Source of the DNA: Streptomyces sp. NBC_00224
GTDB taxonomy: Bacteria; Actinomycetota; Actinomycetes; Streptomycetales; Streptomycetaceae
Direction: 5' to 3'
NCBI RefSeq assembly: GCF_041435195.1
Contig: NZ_CP108106.1
Coordinates: 1,922,001 to 1,986,000 of the forward strand
DNA: 64,000 nucleotides
Part shown: piece after piece, positions 41,621 to 49,426 of the stretch
Layout of the letters: each line of letters begins with the position of its first letter
Position numbering within the stretch: the first letter of the stretch is position 1
Notes under the pieces: model-generated
Seen by the model: the letters and a program-made list of their open reading frames with translations, nothing else
Told to the model about the DNA's origin: nothing
Databases searched by the model: none
Made by a program: the position numbers and the translations under genes

Positions 41621-42058
41621 TCACGGCGGATCGACCTCCGTCACCACCGCCATCAGCTGGAACTCCAGTTCCGTGTCCCACTGCGAGACCCCGACGGCGA
41701 CCCAGTGGCGGTCCGCCCGCCAGAGGTGGAGGTACGGGACGCTGTTGCTCAGCTCGCCCCATGGCTCGGCTATCTCCTCTCCTTCCATGCCCCGGGTCAG
41801 CACGCTCCAGAGGCTGAACATCTGCGCCGCGCCCCACCGCTCGCTCAGCAGCTCGGCCAGGGCCTCGCACTCCGCTTCGTACTGCTCTTCCACTTCGACG
41901 CGTCTGCCGCCGTCGTCGTCCCAGAAGTCCTCGCTGGTGCTGAGCTCCACCAGGTGGTAGCCGGGTCCGCTGGTGATCGCCCCCGACCGGCCGCGCTCCG
42001 CGGGGAAGTCGCGGACGCGCAGCAGATCGATGACTTCGAGATGCCGTGCGGTGGTCAT
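41621..42058 (-). CDS. Hypothetical acidic protein
   Basis: The 145-residue acidic protein (EVIDLLRVRDFPAERGRSGA, EDFWDDDGGRRVEVEEQYEA, EEIAEPWGELSNSVPYLHLW) has no motif I know. Its size and charge recall small immunity or SMI1-like proteins, but that is only an impression. The ATG at 42058 has no clear ribosome site; the frame extends to 42253 over the ABC permease end, which I reject. Last of the three unrecognised genes. Confidence 0.6.
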   Translation of the reverse strand: MTTARHLEVIDLLRVRDFPAERGRSGAITSGPGYHLVELSTSEDFWDDDGGRRVEVEEQYEAECEALAELLSERWGAAQMFSLWSVLTRGMEGEEIAEPWGELSNSVPYLHLWRADRHWVAVGVSQWDTELEFQLMAVVTEVDPP

Positions 42059-42095
42059 GCAGTCAGTAAACCCGCCGCCACTGACAATTGGCCTC

Positions 42096-42842
42096 TCAGG
42101 CGTCCCGCCGCCGCAGCGCCCACCAGCCCGCCACCACGGCCAGCCCGCTCCACCCCACGAGCACCGCCATACCGCTCCAGGCCCCCAACGGTCCTTCCGG
42201 GTGGAGCAGCAGGATCTGCCGGCCGGCCCGGTCCGGCAGGAAGTCCGCGGCACCGCCGCCCTGCGATACGTCCCCGACCACGAAGGGCACGATCAGGAAC
42301 AACGGTACGAGGATGCTCATCGCGCCGGTGACACTGCGCAGCAGGGCCGCGAGGCCCGCGGCCAGCAGGCTGAGCAGGGCGAGGTAGAGGGCGCAGCCGA
42401 CCACCGCCTGTAGCGCTCCAGGATCACCAATGCCCCTGCCGAACCCCTTGTCCATGAGCGCCTGGCCGGACAGGAACGAGGTCAGACTGGTGACGAAGCC
42501 GACGGCGAAGACAAGACCGCCGATCACGGCCAGCTTCGCTCCGTAGAACAGCCCCCGGTTGGGCACGGCGCCGAGCGAGACGCGTATCCCCCCGTTCTTG
42601 TACTCCGCGGCCATCGCTATCGCCCCGAAGGTGAGCGCCGCCATCTGCCCGAAGTTCAGGCCGTAGTAGGAGAACAGGACGGGGTCGAAGTCGGTGCTGT
42701 CGGGCTCCGGGCGGCCCAGCGTGGCGCAGACGAGGATGGTCAGCCCGGCTGTCGTCAGGAACACCGATATCAGCGAGCCGACGAGGGACCGCAGCGAGCG
42801 GACCTTGATCCACTCGGCGTGGAGAACTGCGGGGAACGACAC
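42096..42842 (-). CDS. ABC transporter permease (ABC-2 type)
   Basis: The 248-residue membrane protein has about six hydrophobic segments, with the ABC-2 pattern of HAEWIKVRSLRS at the N-terminus, MAAEYKNGGIRVSLGAVPNR after the second helix and a final GWSGLAVVAGWWALRRRDA. It starts three bases after the ATPase gene. With it and the divergent two-component system it forms the set seen for bacitracin- or lantibiotic-type resistance exporters, so drug or peptide export is likely; the substrate is unknown. Confidence 0.9.
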   Translation of the reverse strand: MSFPAVLHAEWIKVRSLRSLVGSLISVFLTTAGLTILVCATLGRPEPDSTDFDPVLFSYYGLNFGQMAALTFGAIAMAAEYKNGGIRVSLGAVPNRGLFYGAKLAVIGGLVFAVGFVTSLTSFLSGQALMDKGFGRGIGDPGALQAVVGCALYLALLSLLAAGLAALLRSVTGAMSILVPLFLIVPFVVGDVSQGGGAADFLPDRAGRQILLLHPEGPLGAWSGMAVLVGWSGLAVVAGWWALRRRDA

Positions 42843-42845
42843 GGC

Positions 42846-43859
42846 TCATACCTCCTGGTCGGTGGTCGAACGGACAGAACGGTCAGAATGGGCTGACTGG
42901 CGGGGAGGGGCGGAACCGCTGGGAAGGGTGGGACGGCCGGTGCTGCCCGACGAAACGGACGCGAACTCCGCCTCGTCTGCCGTGAGGTCGAGATAGGCCT
43001 GCTCCAGCGTTGCCTCCTCCGTCGCGAGTTCGAGGATCGGGATGCCTTCCGCCGCGGCGATCGGACCCACATCCTCGACCCGGGCACCCTCGACGATCCA
43101 GCGGCCGTCCTCGCCCTGGACAGGTGCGAAGCCCCGTGACGTCAGGAGGGTGCGCAGGCGGCCGCCTTCGGTGGTCCGCAGACGCACTCGCGGCTGAATG
43201 CGCGAGTCGATGAAGTCCTGCATGGGCGTGTCGGCCAGTAGCCGTCCCCGGCCGAGGACGACCAGGTGGTCGGCGAACGAAGCGGTCTCGTTCATCAGAT
43301 GGCTGGAGACCAGGACGGCTCGGCCCTCACGGGCAAGCCCTCGCATCAACTCCCTTATCCAGATGATCCCTTCCGGGTCGAGACCGTTGGAGGGCTCGTC
43401 GAGGATCAGCACCGCGGGGTCTCCGAGCAGCGCCGCGGCGATCCCGAGCCGCTGGCGCATACCGAGGGAGAAGGTCTTGATGCGTCGGCTCGCGACCCGG
43501 GCGATACCCGCCTCTTCCAGCACCTCGTCCACGCGCCGGGCCGGTATTCGGTTGCTGGCGGCCAGAGCCCGCAGATGGTTCCGTGCGGTGCGCGAGCCGT
43601 GCGCGGCCTGGGCGTCGAGCAGTGCGCCGACGTGGCGCAGCGGTTCGCCGTATTCCGCGTACGGGCGCCCGCCGATAGTGGCGGTTCCCGAAGTCGGCCG
43701 GTCCAGGCCCAGGACGAGCCGCATGGTGGTGGACTTGCCGGCGCCGTTGGGGCCGAGGAAGCCGGTGACCTGGCCGGGCTGCACGCTGAATGTCAGGCGG
43801 TCCACGGCACGGGTGGTTCCGTACTCCTTGGTGAGCTCTTGGACGTCGATGCTGGTCAT
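42846..43859 (-). CDS. ABC transporter ATP-binding protein
   Basis: The 337-residue ATPase has Walker A GPNGAGKST, signature FSLGMRQRLGIAAALLGDP, Walker B LILDEPSNGLDPEGI and the switch histidine in VSSHLMNE. The type is that of BcrA/NatA-like resistance ATPases. A C-terminal extension (about residues 300-337) is serine-, threonine- and proline-rich. It is the first gene of the two-gene transporter operon and is divergent from the histidine kinase, with direct repeats in between. Confidence 0.94.
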   Translation of the reverse strand: MTSIDVQELTKEYGTTRAVDRLTFSVQPGQVTGFLGPNGAGKSTTMRLVLGLDRPTSGTATIGGRPYAEYGEPLRHVGALLDAQAAHGSRTARNHLRALAASNRIPARRVDEVLEEAGIARVASRRIKTFSLGMRQRLGIAAALLGDPAVLILDEPSNGLDPEGIIWIRELMRGLAREGRAVLVSSHLMNETASFADHLVVLGRGRLLADTPMQDFIDSRIQPRVRLRTTEGGRLRTLLTSRGFAPVQGEDGRWIVEGARVEDVGPIAAAEGIPILELATEEATLEQAYLDLTADEAEFASVSSGSTGRPTLPSGSAPPRQSAHSDRSVRSTTDQEV

Positions 43860-43893
43860 GTCTCAACATTCGCCGTCGCGGCAGGTCCCGGGC

Positions 43894-43927
43894 CTCCCCC
43901 GTGCGTGGGGATCGTCTCCCCCGTGCG
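43894..43927. promoter_or_regulatory. Direct repeats CTCCCCCGTGCG, 22-base period
   Basis: CTCCCCCGTGCG at 43894-43905 and 43916-43927 is repeated exactly two helical turns apart, each followed by G-rich complement (CCCC...GGGG). It lies 35-68 bases from the ATPase start and 40-73 from the kinase start, the expected place for a NarL-type dimer pair to bind. Confidence 0.65.
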
Positions 43928-43966
43928 GGGGAGCCGCGGTGATCGGGACGCTGGCACGATGGCGAC

Positions 43967-45139
43967 ATGTTCCGCTTTCTCCGCCCGCTGGGTCGCTCCG
44001 TGACGTACACGCGATGGCTGCATCTGTCGATGCCCGTCGCGGTGTACGGCATTTGGCTGTTCATCGATATGGAAAAGCCTTATGTCCCCTTTCTCGCCCT
44101 GCTGTTGATAGGGCTGATACCGGCCGTGCGCCTGGCCGAGGGGATACAGGTCCAGTTGCTCGTCGTGCCGAAGGAGCGGGGCCGGCATGACGCGACCGTC
44201 TCCGCGGCGCCATCGGCCAGTTGGGGCGAGCGCTGGCGGACGGTGATGTGGCTGGAGATACGGCTGGCGCTCGCGTTGGTGACCATGGTGATATCGGTAT
44301 GGCTCCCCATAGTCGCCTACGAGCTGGTCAGCGCCTCCGTGGGCCACGGGACGAGCGACCTTCCCCTCCTGCGCGGCCCGGCACCGCACTGGTGGTGGTC
44401 GGCACTGGCTCCGCTGCCCGTTCTCCTCATGCTCGGCTGTGTCGCGCCCCTCGGAGAGCTGGATGCCGCCATCGCCCGGCGGCTGCTCGGCCCGTCGAAA
44501 GAGGAGCGGCTGACCGCGCTGGAGGAGCGGACCGAGCGGCTGCTCGAACGCAATCGGATCGCCCGCGAGATTCATGACTCGATCGGGCACGCGCTGACCG
44601 TCGCCGTGGTGCAGGCCGGCGCTGCCCGGGCGGCGGGCGACCCGGCGTTCACCGCCCGGGCGCTGGCCGCGATCGAGGAGACGGGCCGGGCGGCGCTGGA
44701 CGACCTGGAGCGCGTACTGCTCGTGCTGCGCGAGAGCGGGGGGCCGGTGGGGCAGCGGCCGACGCTCGACGAGGCCGACCGGCTGCTCGAATCGGCGCGG
44801 GCATCGGGGGCGAAGGTGGAGTCCGAGCTCAGCGGCCCGCTGGCCTTGGTGCCGGGTCCGGTCTCCCGGGAGGGGTACCGGATCCTCCAGGAGGCACTGA
44901 CCAATGTGCTGCGGCACTCGGGACCCGTGCCCGTGCGGGTGCGGATAGCTGTGTTGGGAGAGCGATTGGAGCTCGATGTGACGAATCCGCTGGCGGGTTC
45001 GATGCCCAAGATGCAGGGCGGCAGCGGTCTGCGCGGCATACGCGAACGGGCGGCACTGCTGGGCGGCGAGGCCCGGTCGGGTCCACAGGAGGGGGAATGG
45101 AGGGTGCGCGTCCGGCTACCGCTGGACGGCCTACGCTGA
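43967..45139 (+). CDS. Sensor histidine kinase (NarL/DesK type)
   Basis: The 390-residue kinase has transmembrane segments in the first 165 residues (RWLHLSMPVAVYGIWLFI, FLALLLIGLIPAVRL, LALALVTMVISVWLPIVAY, LAPLPVLLMLGCVAPL), a short linker, the HisKA_3 box RIAREIHDSIGHALT with phosphorylated histidine near 203, and an HATPase with GGSGLRGIRERAALLGGE. The sensor part has almost no extracellular domain, as in membrane-stress or peptide-sensing kinases that work with an ABC transporter. Followed four bases later by its response regulator. Confidence 0.93.
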   Translation: MFRFLRPLGRSVTYTRWLHLSMPVAVYGIWLFIDMEKPYVPFLALLLIGLIPAVRLAEGIQVQLLVVPKERGRHDATVSAAPSASWGERWRTVMWLEIRLALALVTMVISVWLPIVAYELVSASVGHGTSDLPLLRGPAPHWWWSALAPLPVLLMLGCVAPLGELDAAIARRLLGPSKEERLTALEERTERLLERNRIAREIHDSIGHALTVAVVQAGAARAAGDPAFTARALAAIEETGRAALDDLERVLLVLRESGGPVGQRPTLDEADRLLESARASGAKVESELSGPLALVPGPVSREGYRILQEALTNVLRHSGPVPVRVRIAVLGERLELDVTNPLAGSMPKMQGGSGLRGIRERAALLGGEARSGPQEGEWRVRVRLPLDGLR

Positions 45140-45143
45140 CCGG

Positions 45144-45794
45144 ATGCCGGTTACCGTTCTTCTCGTCGACGACGAACCCCTGGTCCGTGCGGGTCTGCGT
45201 GCCGTACTGGAGGCCCAGCCCGACATCGAGGTGGTGGGTGAGGCCGCCGATGGCGCCGCCGTCATCCCGCTGGTGCGCCGGCTGCGCCCCGATGTGGTGG
45301 CGATGGATGTCCGGATGCCGTTGCTCGACGGGATAGAGGCCACTCGGGCGGTGCTGCGCACGGTGCAGGATCCGCCGAAGATCTTGGTGGTCACAACGTT
45401 CGAGAACGACGAGTACGTGTACGAGGCTCTACGGGCCGGTGCCGATGGGTTTCTGCTGAAGCGGGCCCGGCCCGCCGAGATCGTGCACGCGGTGCGGCTC
45501 GTCGCGGAGGGCGAATCGCTGCTGTTCCCGGCGGCGGTCCGTTCGCTCGCGGCCGAGTACGGCAACCGGGACGCACGGGCGGCGCTGGACAAGGCGGCAC
45601 TCACCGAGCGGGAGGCGGCCGTTCTGCGGCTGATGGCGCGCGGGCTCTCCAACGCGGAGATCGCCGCCCGGCTGATCGTCGGCACCGAGACGGTGAAGAC
45701 GCATGTCAGCGCCGTCCTGGCCAAGTTGGGCGCCCGGGACCGGACCCAGGCGGTGATCGCGGCGTACGAGTCGGGATTCGTGGCTCCGAGCTGA
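45144..45794 (+). CDS. Response regulator (NarL/FixJ type)
   Basis: The 216-residue protein has a receiver domain with phosphoacceptor Asp55 (AMDVRMP), acidic DDE near residue 9, T in VVTTFEND and K in LLKRARPAE, and a C-terminal LuxR-type helix-turn-helix (LTEREAAVLRLMARGLSNAE, VGTETVKTHVSAVLAKLG). Partner of the kinase just upstream. Its likely targets are the direct repeats at 43894-43927 and so the divergent ABC transporter. Confidence 0.95.
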   Translation: MPVTVLLVDDEPLVRAGLRAVLEAQPDIEVVGEAADGAAVIPLVRRLRPDVVAMDVRMPLLDGIEATRAVLRTVQDPPKILVVTTFENDEYVYEALRAGADGFLLKRARPAEIVHAVRLVAEGESLLFPAAVRSLAAEYGNRDARAALDKAALTEREAAVLRLMARGLSNAEIAARLIVGTETVKTHVSAVLAKLGARDRTQAVIAAYESGFVAPS

Positions 45795-45882
45795 TGCGTC
45801 TCCGTGACCATCCGCCACTCGCCGTATACCTGACCAGCGAGTACGATCCGGCAGACACGCGTACGAGCTGGGAGGACACACG

Positions 45883-47040
45883 TTGGGGCGGCTGACCGGC
45901 GGGGATCCCTCTCTGCTGCGGCGGATCAATTCCGCGGTGGTTCTCCATGCACTGCGTGGGGCGGAATCTCCCACTCTGACCGATCTGACCCGGATCACCG
46001 GTCTGTCGAGGCCGACGGTCGAGGGTGTGGTCGAGGGGCTCATGGAGGGCGGACTCGTCGTCGAGTCGGCTCCCGAGGAGGGCGAGGCTCGCCGTCAGGG
46101 GCGCCCCGCGCGCCGGTTCAGGTTCCGGGCCGAGGCGGGCCATCTGCTGGGCATCGAGATCGGCCCGCACCGGGTGGCGGCGCTGCTGTCCGGGCTCGAC
46201 GGGCGGATCGTGGGCGCCGGGTCGCGCGAGGTGTCGGAGACGGCCTCCGCCGATGAACGTCTGGAGAAGGTCCGGGCGACGGTGGCCGATCTGCTGCGGC
46301 GGGCCGGGGTGGCGCGCAGTTCGCTCCGTGCGGTCGGTGTCGGCAGCCCCGGCATAGTGGAGGCCGACGGCACCGTTCGGCTCGGGACGGCGCTGCCCGA
46401 ATGGACCGGGCTGGCCCTGGGCGAGCGGCTGCGGCGGTCGTTCCGCTGCCCGGTGCTGGTCGAGAACGACGCCAACGCGGCGGCCGTGGCCGAGCACTGG
46501 AAGGGCGCGGCGACCGACTCCGACGACATCGTCTTCGTCATGGCCGGGCTGAGCCCGGGAGCCGGGTCGCTGATAGGCGGGCGGCTGCACCGGGGGTTCG
46601 GCGGCGCGGCGGGCGAGATCGGGGCGCTGCATCTGCTGGGCCGTGATGTGACGCCGGAGAAGCTGCTGTCGACGACCGGGGAGCCACTGCACCCGCTGGA
46701 CGAGCAGGCGGTCGCCGATGTGTTCGCGCTGGCCAAGCAGGGCGACAGCGGTGCGCAGGAGGCGGTCGAGCGGTTCATCCAGCGGCTGGTCCACGATGTG
46801 GCGGCCCTGGTGCTCGCGCTCGACCCGGAGCTGGTGGTCGTCGGCGGCTGGGCGGCGGGGATCGACGGTGTGCTCGATCCCCTGCGTCAGGAGCTGGCGC
46901 GGTACTGCCTGCGGCCACCGCGCGTGACCCTCTCCCTGCTCGGGGAGGCGGCGGTGGCGACCGGTGCGCTGCGCCTCGCACTCGACCATGTCGAGGAGCA
47001 GTTGTTCGCGGTCGAGGGAACGGTCACGGCTCGCCGCTGA
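45883..47040 (+). CDS. ROK-family protein with N-terminal winged helix
   Basis: The 385-residue protein has an N-terminal HTH (LTDLTRITGLSRPTVEGVVEGL) and a ROK sugar-kinase-like core (GIEIGPHRVAALLSGLDG, VGVGSPGIVEADGTVRLG, VENDANAAAVAEHWKGA). The conserved cysteine-rich zinc motif of ROK proteins is absent: the segment reads GGAAGEIGALHLLG. Start is TTG at 45883 backed by GGGAGG (45870-45875). It is convergent with a GntR/HutC regulator. It likely represses sugar-related genes, but catalytic activity is doubtful without zinc. Confidence 0.88.
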   Translation: MGRLTGGDPSLLRRINSAVVLHALRGAESPTLTDLTRITGLSRPTVEGVVEGLMEGGLVVESAPEEGEARRQGRPARRFRFRAEAGHLLGIEIGPHRVAALLSGLDGRIVGAGSREVSETASADERLEKVRATVADLLRRAGVARSSLRAVGVGSPGIVEADGTVRLGTALPEWTGLALGERLRRSFRCPVLVENDANAAAVAEHWKGAATDSDDIVFVMAGLSPGAGSLIGGRLHRGFGGAAGEIGALHLLGRDVTPEKLLSTTGEPLHPLDEQAVADVFALAKQGDSGAQEAVERFIQRLVHDVAALVLALDPELVVVGGWAAGIDGVLDPLRQELARYCLRPPRVTLSLLGEAAVATGALRLALDHVEEQLFAVEGTVTARR

Positions 47041-47222
47041 GCGGGCCGGGCGTGCGGGGCTGCTACGGCCCGGGAGCACGACAGGGCTGGGTCCCGCCAT
47101 TCCGGGCTATGAGGCAGAGGCGCCCGGGACGCCGGGCCGGACACGCCCCCGGCCTCCGGCCTCGGAAGCGAAAGTCGGCCGGCGCCGACGCCAGTCCGAG
47201 CCCCAGCCCCTCACCCGCCCGG

Positions 47223-47257
47223 TCCCGCCCCGCCCCGCCCCGTCCCGTCCCGTCCCC
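47223..47257. repeat. Imperfect CCCGN pentamer repeats
   Basis: Seven tandem pentamers of CCCGC or CCCGT, a low-complexity tract in the gap between the ROK and GntR genes. Confidence 0.7.
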
Positions 47258-47264
47258 AACGCGA

Positions 47265-47295
47265 ACGGCCCGCCACTCGTAGAGCGGCGGGCCGT
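47265..47295. terminator. Hairpin between ROK and GntR genes
   Basis: ACGGCCCGCC / GGCGGGCCGT, a perfect 10-bp stem (47265-47274 with 47286-47295), with a further CTC/GAG pairing in the loop. It serves the convergent ROK and GntR genes. The rest of the 280-base gap holds no gene. Confidence 0.75.
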
Positions 47296-47319
47296 ATCGA
47301 AAAGCGGGGCGCGCAGGGG

Positions 47320-48081
47320 TCAGGAGGCCTGGCGGTGGCCGTCGTGGCTGATCTGGAGGTCGCCCGAGTCGCCGAACGTGAGGCGGCAGGTGTCGGCGCG
47401 GTAGGTCGCCACCGAGACGGCGACGGTCCGGCCGAGGGAGAAGTAGCGCGTGGTCACGACGAGAACGGGCGCGCCCGGCAGCCGGTCGAGCTCCTTCGCG
47501 TCGTCGGCGCGGGCCGAGCCGAGTTCGACCGCGCGGTCCTGGCCCTCCAGGTCGAGGCGCTGGAGCTCGCGCAGCACGCTGCGCGCGCGTGCCGGTCCGG
47601 ACGGCGCGTCGATCGCGGTGAGGTCCGGCACGGAAGACGCCGGTACATAGAGCAGCTCGGCGGCGACGGGCTGGCCGTGCGTGGTGCGGATCCGGCGGAC
47701 GGTGTGCACCTCTTCGAGCGGCTCGGTGTCGAAGAGCCGGACGACCGCGAGCGGCGGGGTGGCGACGGCGCAGTCGGCGGACTGCCAGGCGTCACCGGCG
47801 GTGCCGGGCCAGTCGTGCTGTTCGGCGCCGACGGAGACGCCCACGCGCGGCGGGGCGACGGTCGTGCCGACGCCGCGGCGGCGCTGCAACCTGCCTTCGA
47901 GTTCGAGCTGCTCCAGAGCCTGGCGGAGCGTGGCGCGCGCGACGCCGAAACGGGCGGCCAGTTCACGCTCGTTGGGCAGGATCTCTCCCACCGCGAAGTC
48001 CGAGTCGAGCGCCTCGCTCAGCACGGTCTTGAGGTGCCAGTACTTCGGCTCCGGCACCGTTTCCAGCTGCGTGGTCCCCAC
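47320..48081 (-). CDS. GntR-family (HutC/DasR-like) transcriptional regulator
   Basis: The 253-residue protein has a GntR winged helix (LPNERELAARFGVARATLRQ, LELEGRLQRRRGVGTTVAPP) and a UTRA effector domain (VHTVRRIRTTHGQPVAAELL, DDAKELDRLPGAPVLVVTTR), the HutC subfamily to which DasR belongs. Start is GTG at 48081 with GGAGGACAG upstream. The promoter has a dre-like palindrome over its -35 box. The effector may be an amino sugar phosphate by analogy with DasR; it is not itself clearly DasR. Confidence 0.92.
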   Translation of the reverse strand: MGTTQLETVPEPKYWHLKTVLSEALDSDFAVGEILPNERELAARFGVARATLRQALEQLELEGRLQRRRGVGTTVAPPRVGVSVGAEQHDWPGTAGDAWQSADCAVATPPLAVVRLFDTEPLEEVHTVRRIRTTHGQPVAAELLYVPASSVPDLTAIDAPSGPARARSVLRELQRLDLEGQDRAVELGSARADDAKELDRLPGAPVLVVTTRYFSLGRTVAVSVATYRADTCRLTFGDSGDLQISHDGHRQAS

Positions 48082-48158
48082 CCTGTCCTCCGCAATCGCC
48101 GTGCCCCGGCGGCTTTTCTGCGCCCTTGTTTATTAAAGGTTCCTGCACTAACTCTGCG

Positions 48159-48187
48159 ACCATAGGGCGGCACACCCCCTTGGTCAA
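48159..48187 (-). promoter_or_regulatory. Promoter of the GntR gene
   Basis: On the minus strand TTGACC (48187-48182) and TATGGT (48164-48159) are separated by exactly 17 bases, a close match to the housekeeping promoter. The start of transcription would be about 70 bases before the GTG. Confidence 0.7.
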
Positions 48188-48193
48188 GACCAA
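48180..48193. promoter_or_regulatory. dre-like palindrome TTGGTCAAGACCAA overlapping the -35 box
   Basis: A perfect 12-bp inverted arm pair (TTGGTC / GACCAA) around AA. It matches the core TGGTCTAGACCA of the DasR-responsive element at 11 of 12 positions and covers the -35 of the GntR promoter, so binding would shut the gene off. Confidence 0.75.
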
Positions 48194-48197
48194 TCCT

Positions 48198-48214
48198 CGT
48201 TCCGTTACGGAACG
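48198..48214. promoter_or_regulatory. 17-base palindrome CGTTCCGT-T-ACGGAACG
   Basis: Perfect 8-bp arms around one base, five bases upstream of the dre-like site. It may be a separate operator for this promoter or for the gene upstream. Confidence 0.6.
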
Positions 48215-48331
48215 AATCCGACCCCTGGCCCAGAGCGTTCACACGACGTTCGCGGTCCCGTGAGCAGGGCGCAGCAAAGTACTCCGTGCCCGGATCCGGG
48301 CACGAAGTGGTGACTATTGGGGCGCGTGGGG

Positions 48332-49240
48332 CTAACAGGGCGACTGGTCCACGCACTCCTCGCGGACGAGTGCGGTCATTTTGTCCGGGTTCCGTACGAC
48401 GTAGACGCAGTGGATGCGGCCGTCGAGGACGTCGAGCTGCAGGACGCTGTCCGGCTTGCCGTCGTAGAGGACCAGCACCGCGGGGCCGCCGTTGATCTCC
48501 GTGATGCGGAAGTCGCCCTCGGGCCCGCCCTCCTGCGACACCGCGTACAGGAAGCGTCCGACCTTGTCGGCGGACTCGATGATCCGCGTCGGGGCCTTGG
48601 ACTTGCCGCCGCTGTCCCCGATGAAACGGACGTCGGGGGCGAGCAGGGAGAGCATGGAGTCCAGGTCACCGCCGCCCGCGGCGGCCATGAACCGCTCGGT
48701 GAGGTCGCGGCGGTGGGCGGGGTCGACGTCATAGCGCGGCTTGCGCTCGTCGACGTGGCGCCGGGCGCGCCCCGCGAGTTGGCGCACGGCGGGCTCCGAG
48801 CGGTCCAGGGCGGCCGCGATCTCCGCGAACGGAAAGCCGAACGCCTCACGCAGGACGAACACCGCCCGCTCCAGCGGCGAGAGCGATTCGAGGACGACCA
48901 GAACGGCGAGCGAGACGGAATCGGCCAGCATGGCCTGTTCGACCGTATCCGGTACGGCGGGCCCGAAATCAGTCGTGATCAGCTCAGGCAGCCAGGGTCC
49001 GATGTACGCCTCACAGCGCGCCTGGATCTGTCTGAGCCGGTCGATGGCGAGCCGGGTGGTGATCCGTACGAGGAACGCCCGCGGGTCGCGCACGCCATTG
49101 CGGTCCTGCGCCGACCAGCGCAGCCATGCCTCCTGCACCACGTCCTCGGCGTCGGCCACGCGGCCCAGCATGCGGTAGGCCACGCCCGTGAGGACGGACC
49201 TGTGGACTTCGAAGATCTCGACGTCGGCGGCGGCAGTCAC
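48332..49240 (-). CDS. ECF41-type RNA polymerase sigma factor (SigJ-like)
   Basis: The 302-residue protein has sigma region 2 (VAYRMLGRVADAEDVVQEAW), region 4 (LSPLERAVFVLREAFGFPFA) and the SnoaL-like C-terminal extension of ECF41 factors. The family linker motif appears as YIGPWLPELI, the DGGGK motif as GDSGGK, and the end as RNPDKM. GTG at 49240 gives the usual length; the frame is open to 49345. Unlike most ECF41 loci no carboxymuconolactone decarboxylase or oxidoreductase is adjacent; the divergent neighbour is an alpha/beta hydrolase. Confidence 0.9.
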   Translation of the reverse strand: MTAAADVEIFEVHRSVLTGVAYRMLGRVADAEDVVQEAWLRWSAQDRNGVRDPRAFLVRITTRLAIDRLRQIQARCEAYIGPWLPELITTDFGPAVPDTVEQAMLADSVSLAVLVVLESLSPLERAVFVLREAFGFPFAEIAAALDRSEPAVRQLAGRARRHVDERKPRYDVDPAHRRDLTERFMAAAGGGDLDSMLSLLAPDVRFIGDSGGKSKAPTRIIESADKVGRFLYAVSQEGGPEGDFRITEINGGPAVLVLYDGKPDSVLQLDVLDGRIHCVYVVRNPDKMTALVREECVDQSPC

Positions 49241-49426
49241 CGCCCCATCCCAGCCGACCGGCAACCGGCTGTCCAGAAGGAGAACCCGTGCTGTTCGATT
49301 CTTCGCCCCTCGCGCGGTGTCCGGGACCCGCCTCTTGAACTCCAAGCTACCGAAGGGTAATTGTTGCTGACAGGGTGTCTACCGTCGCCCGCGCGGCGCC
49401 GTCCGTCCACGACCGGGAGCAGCAGC

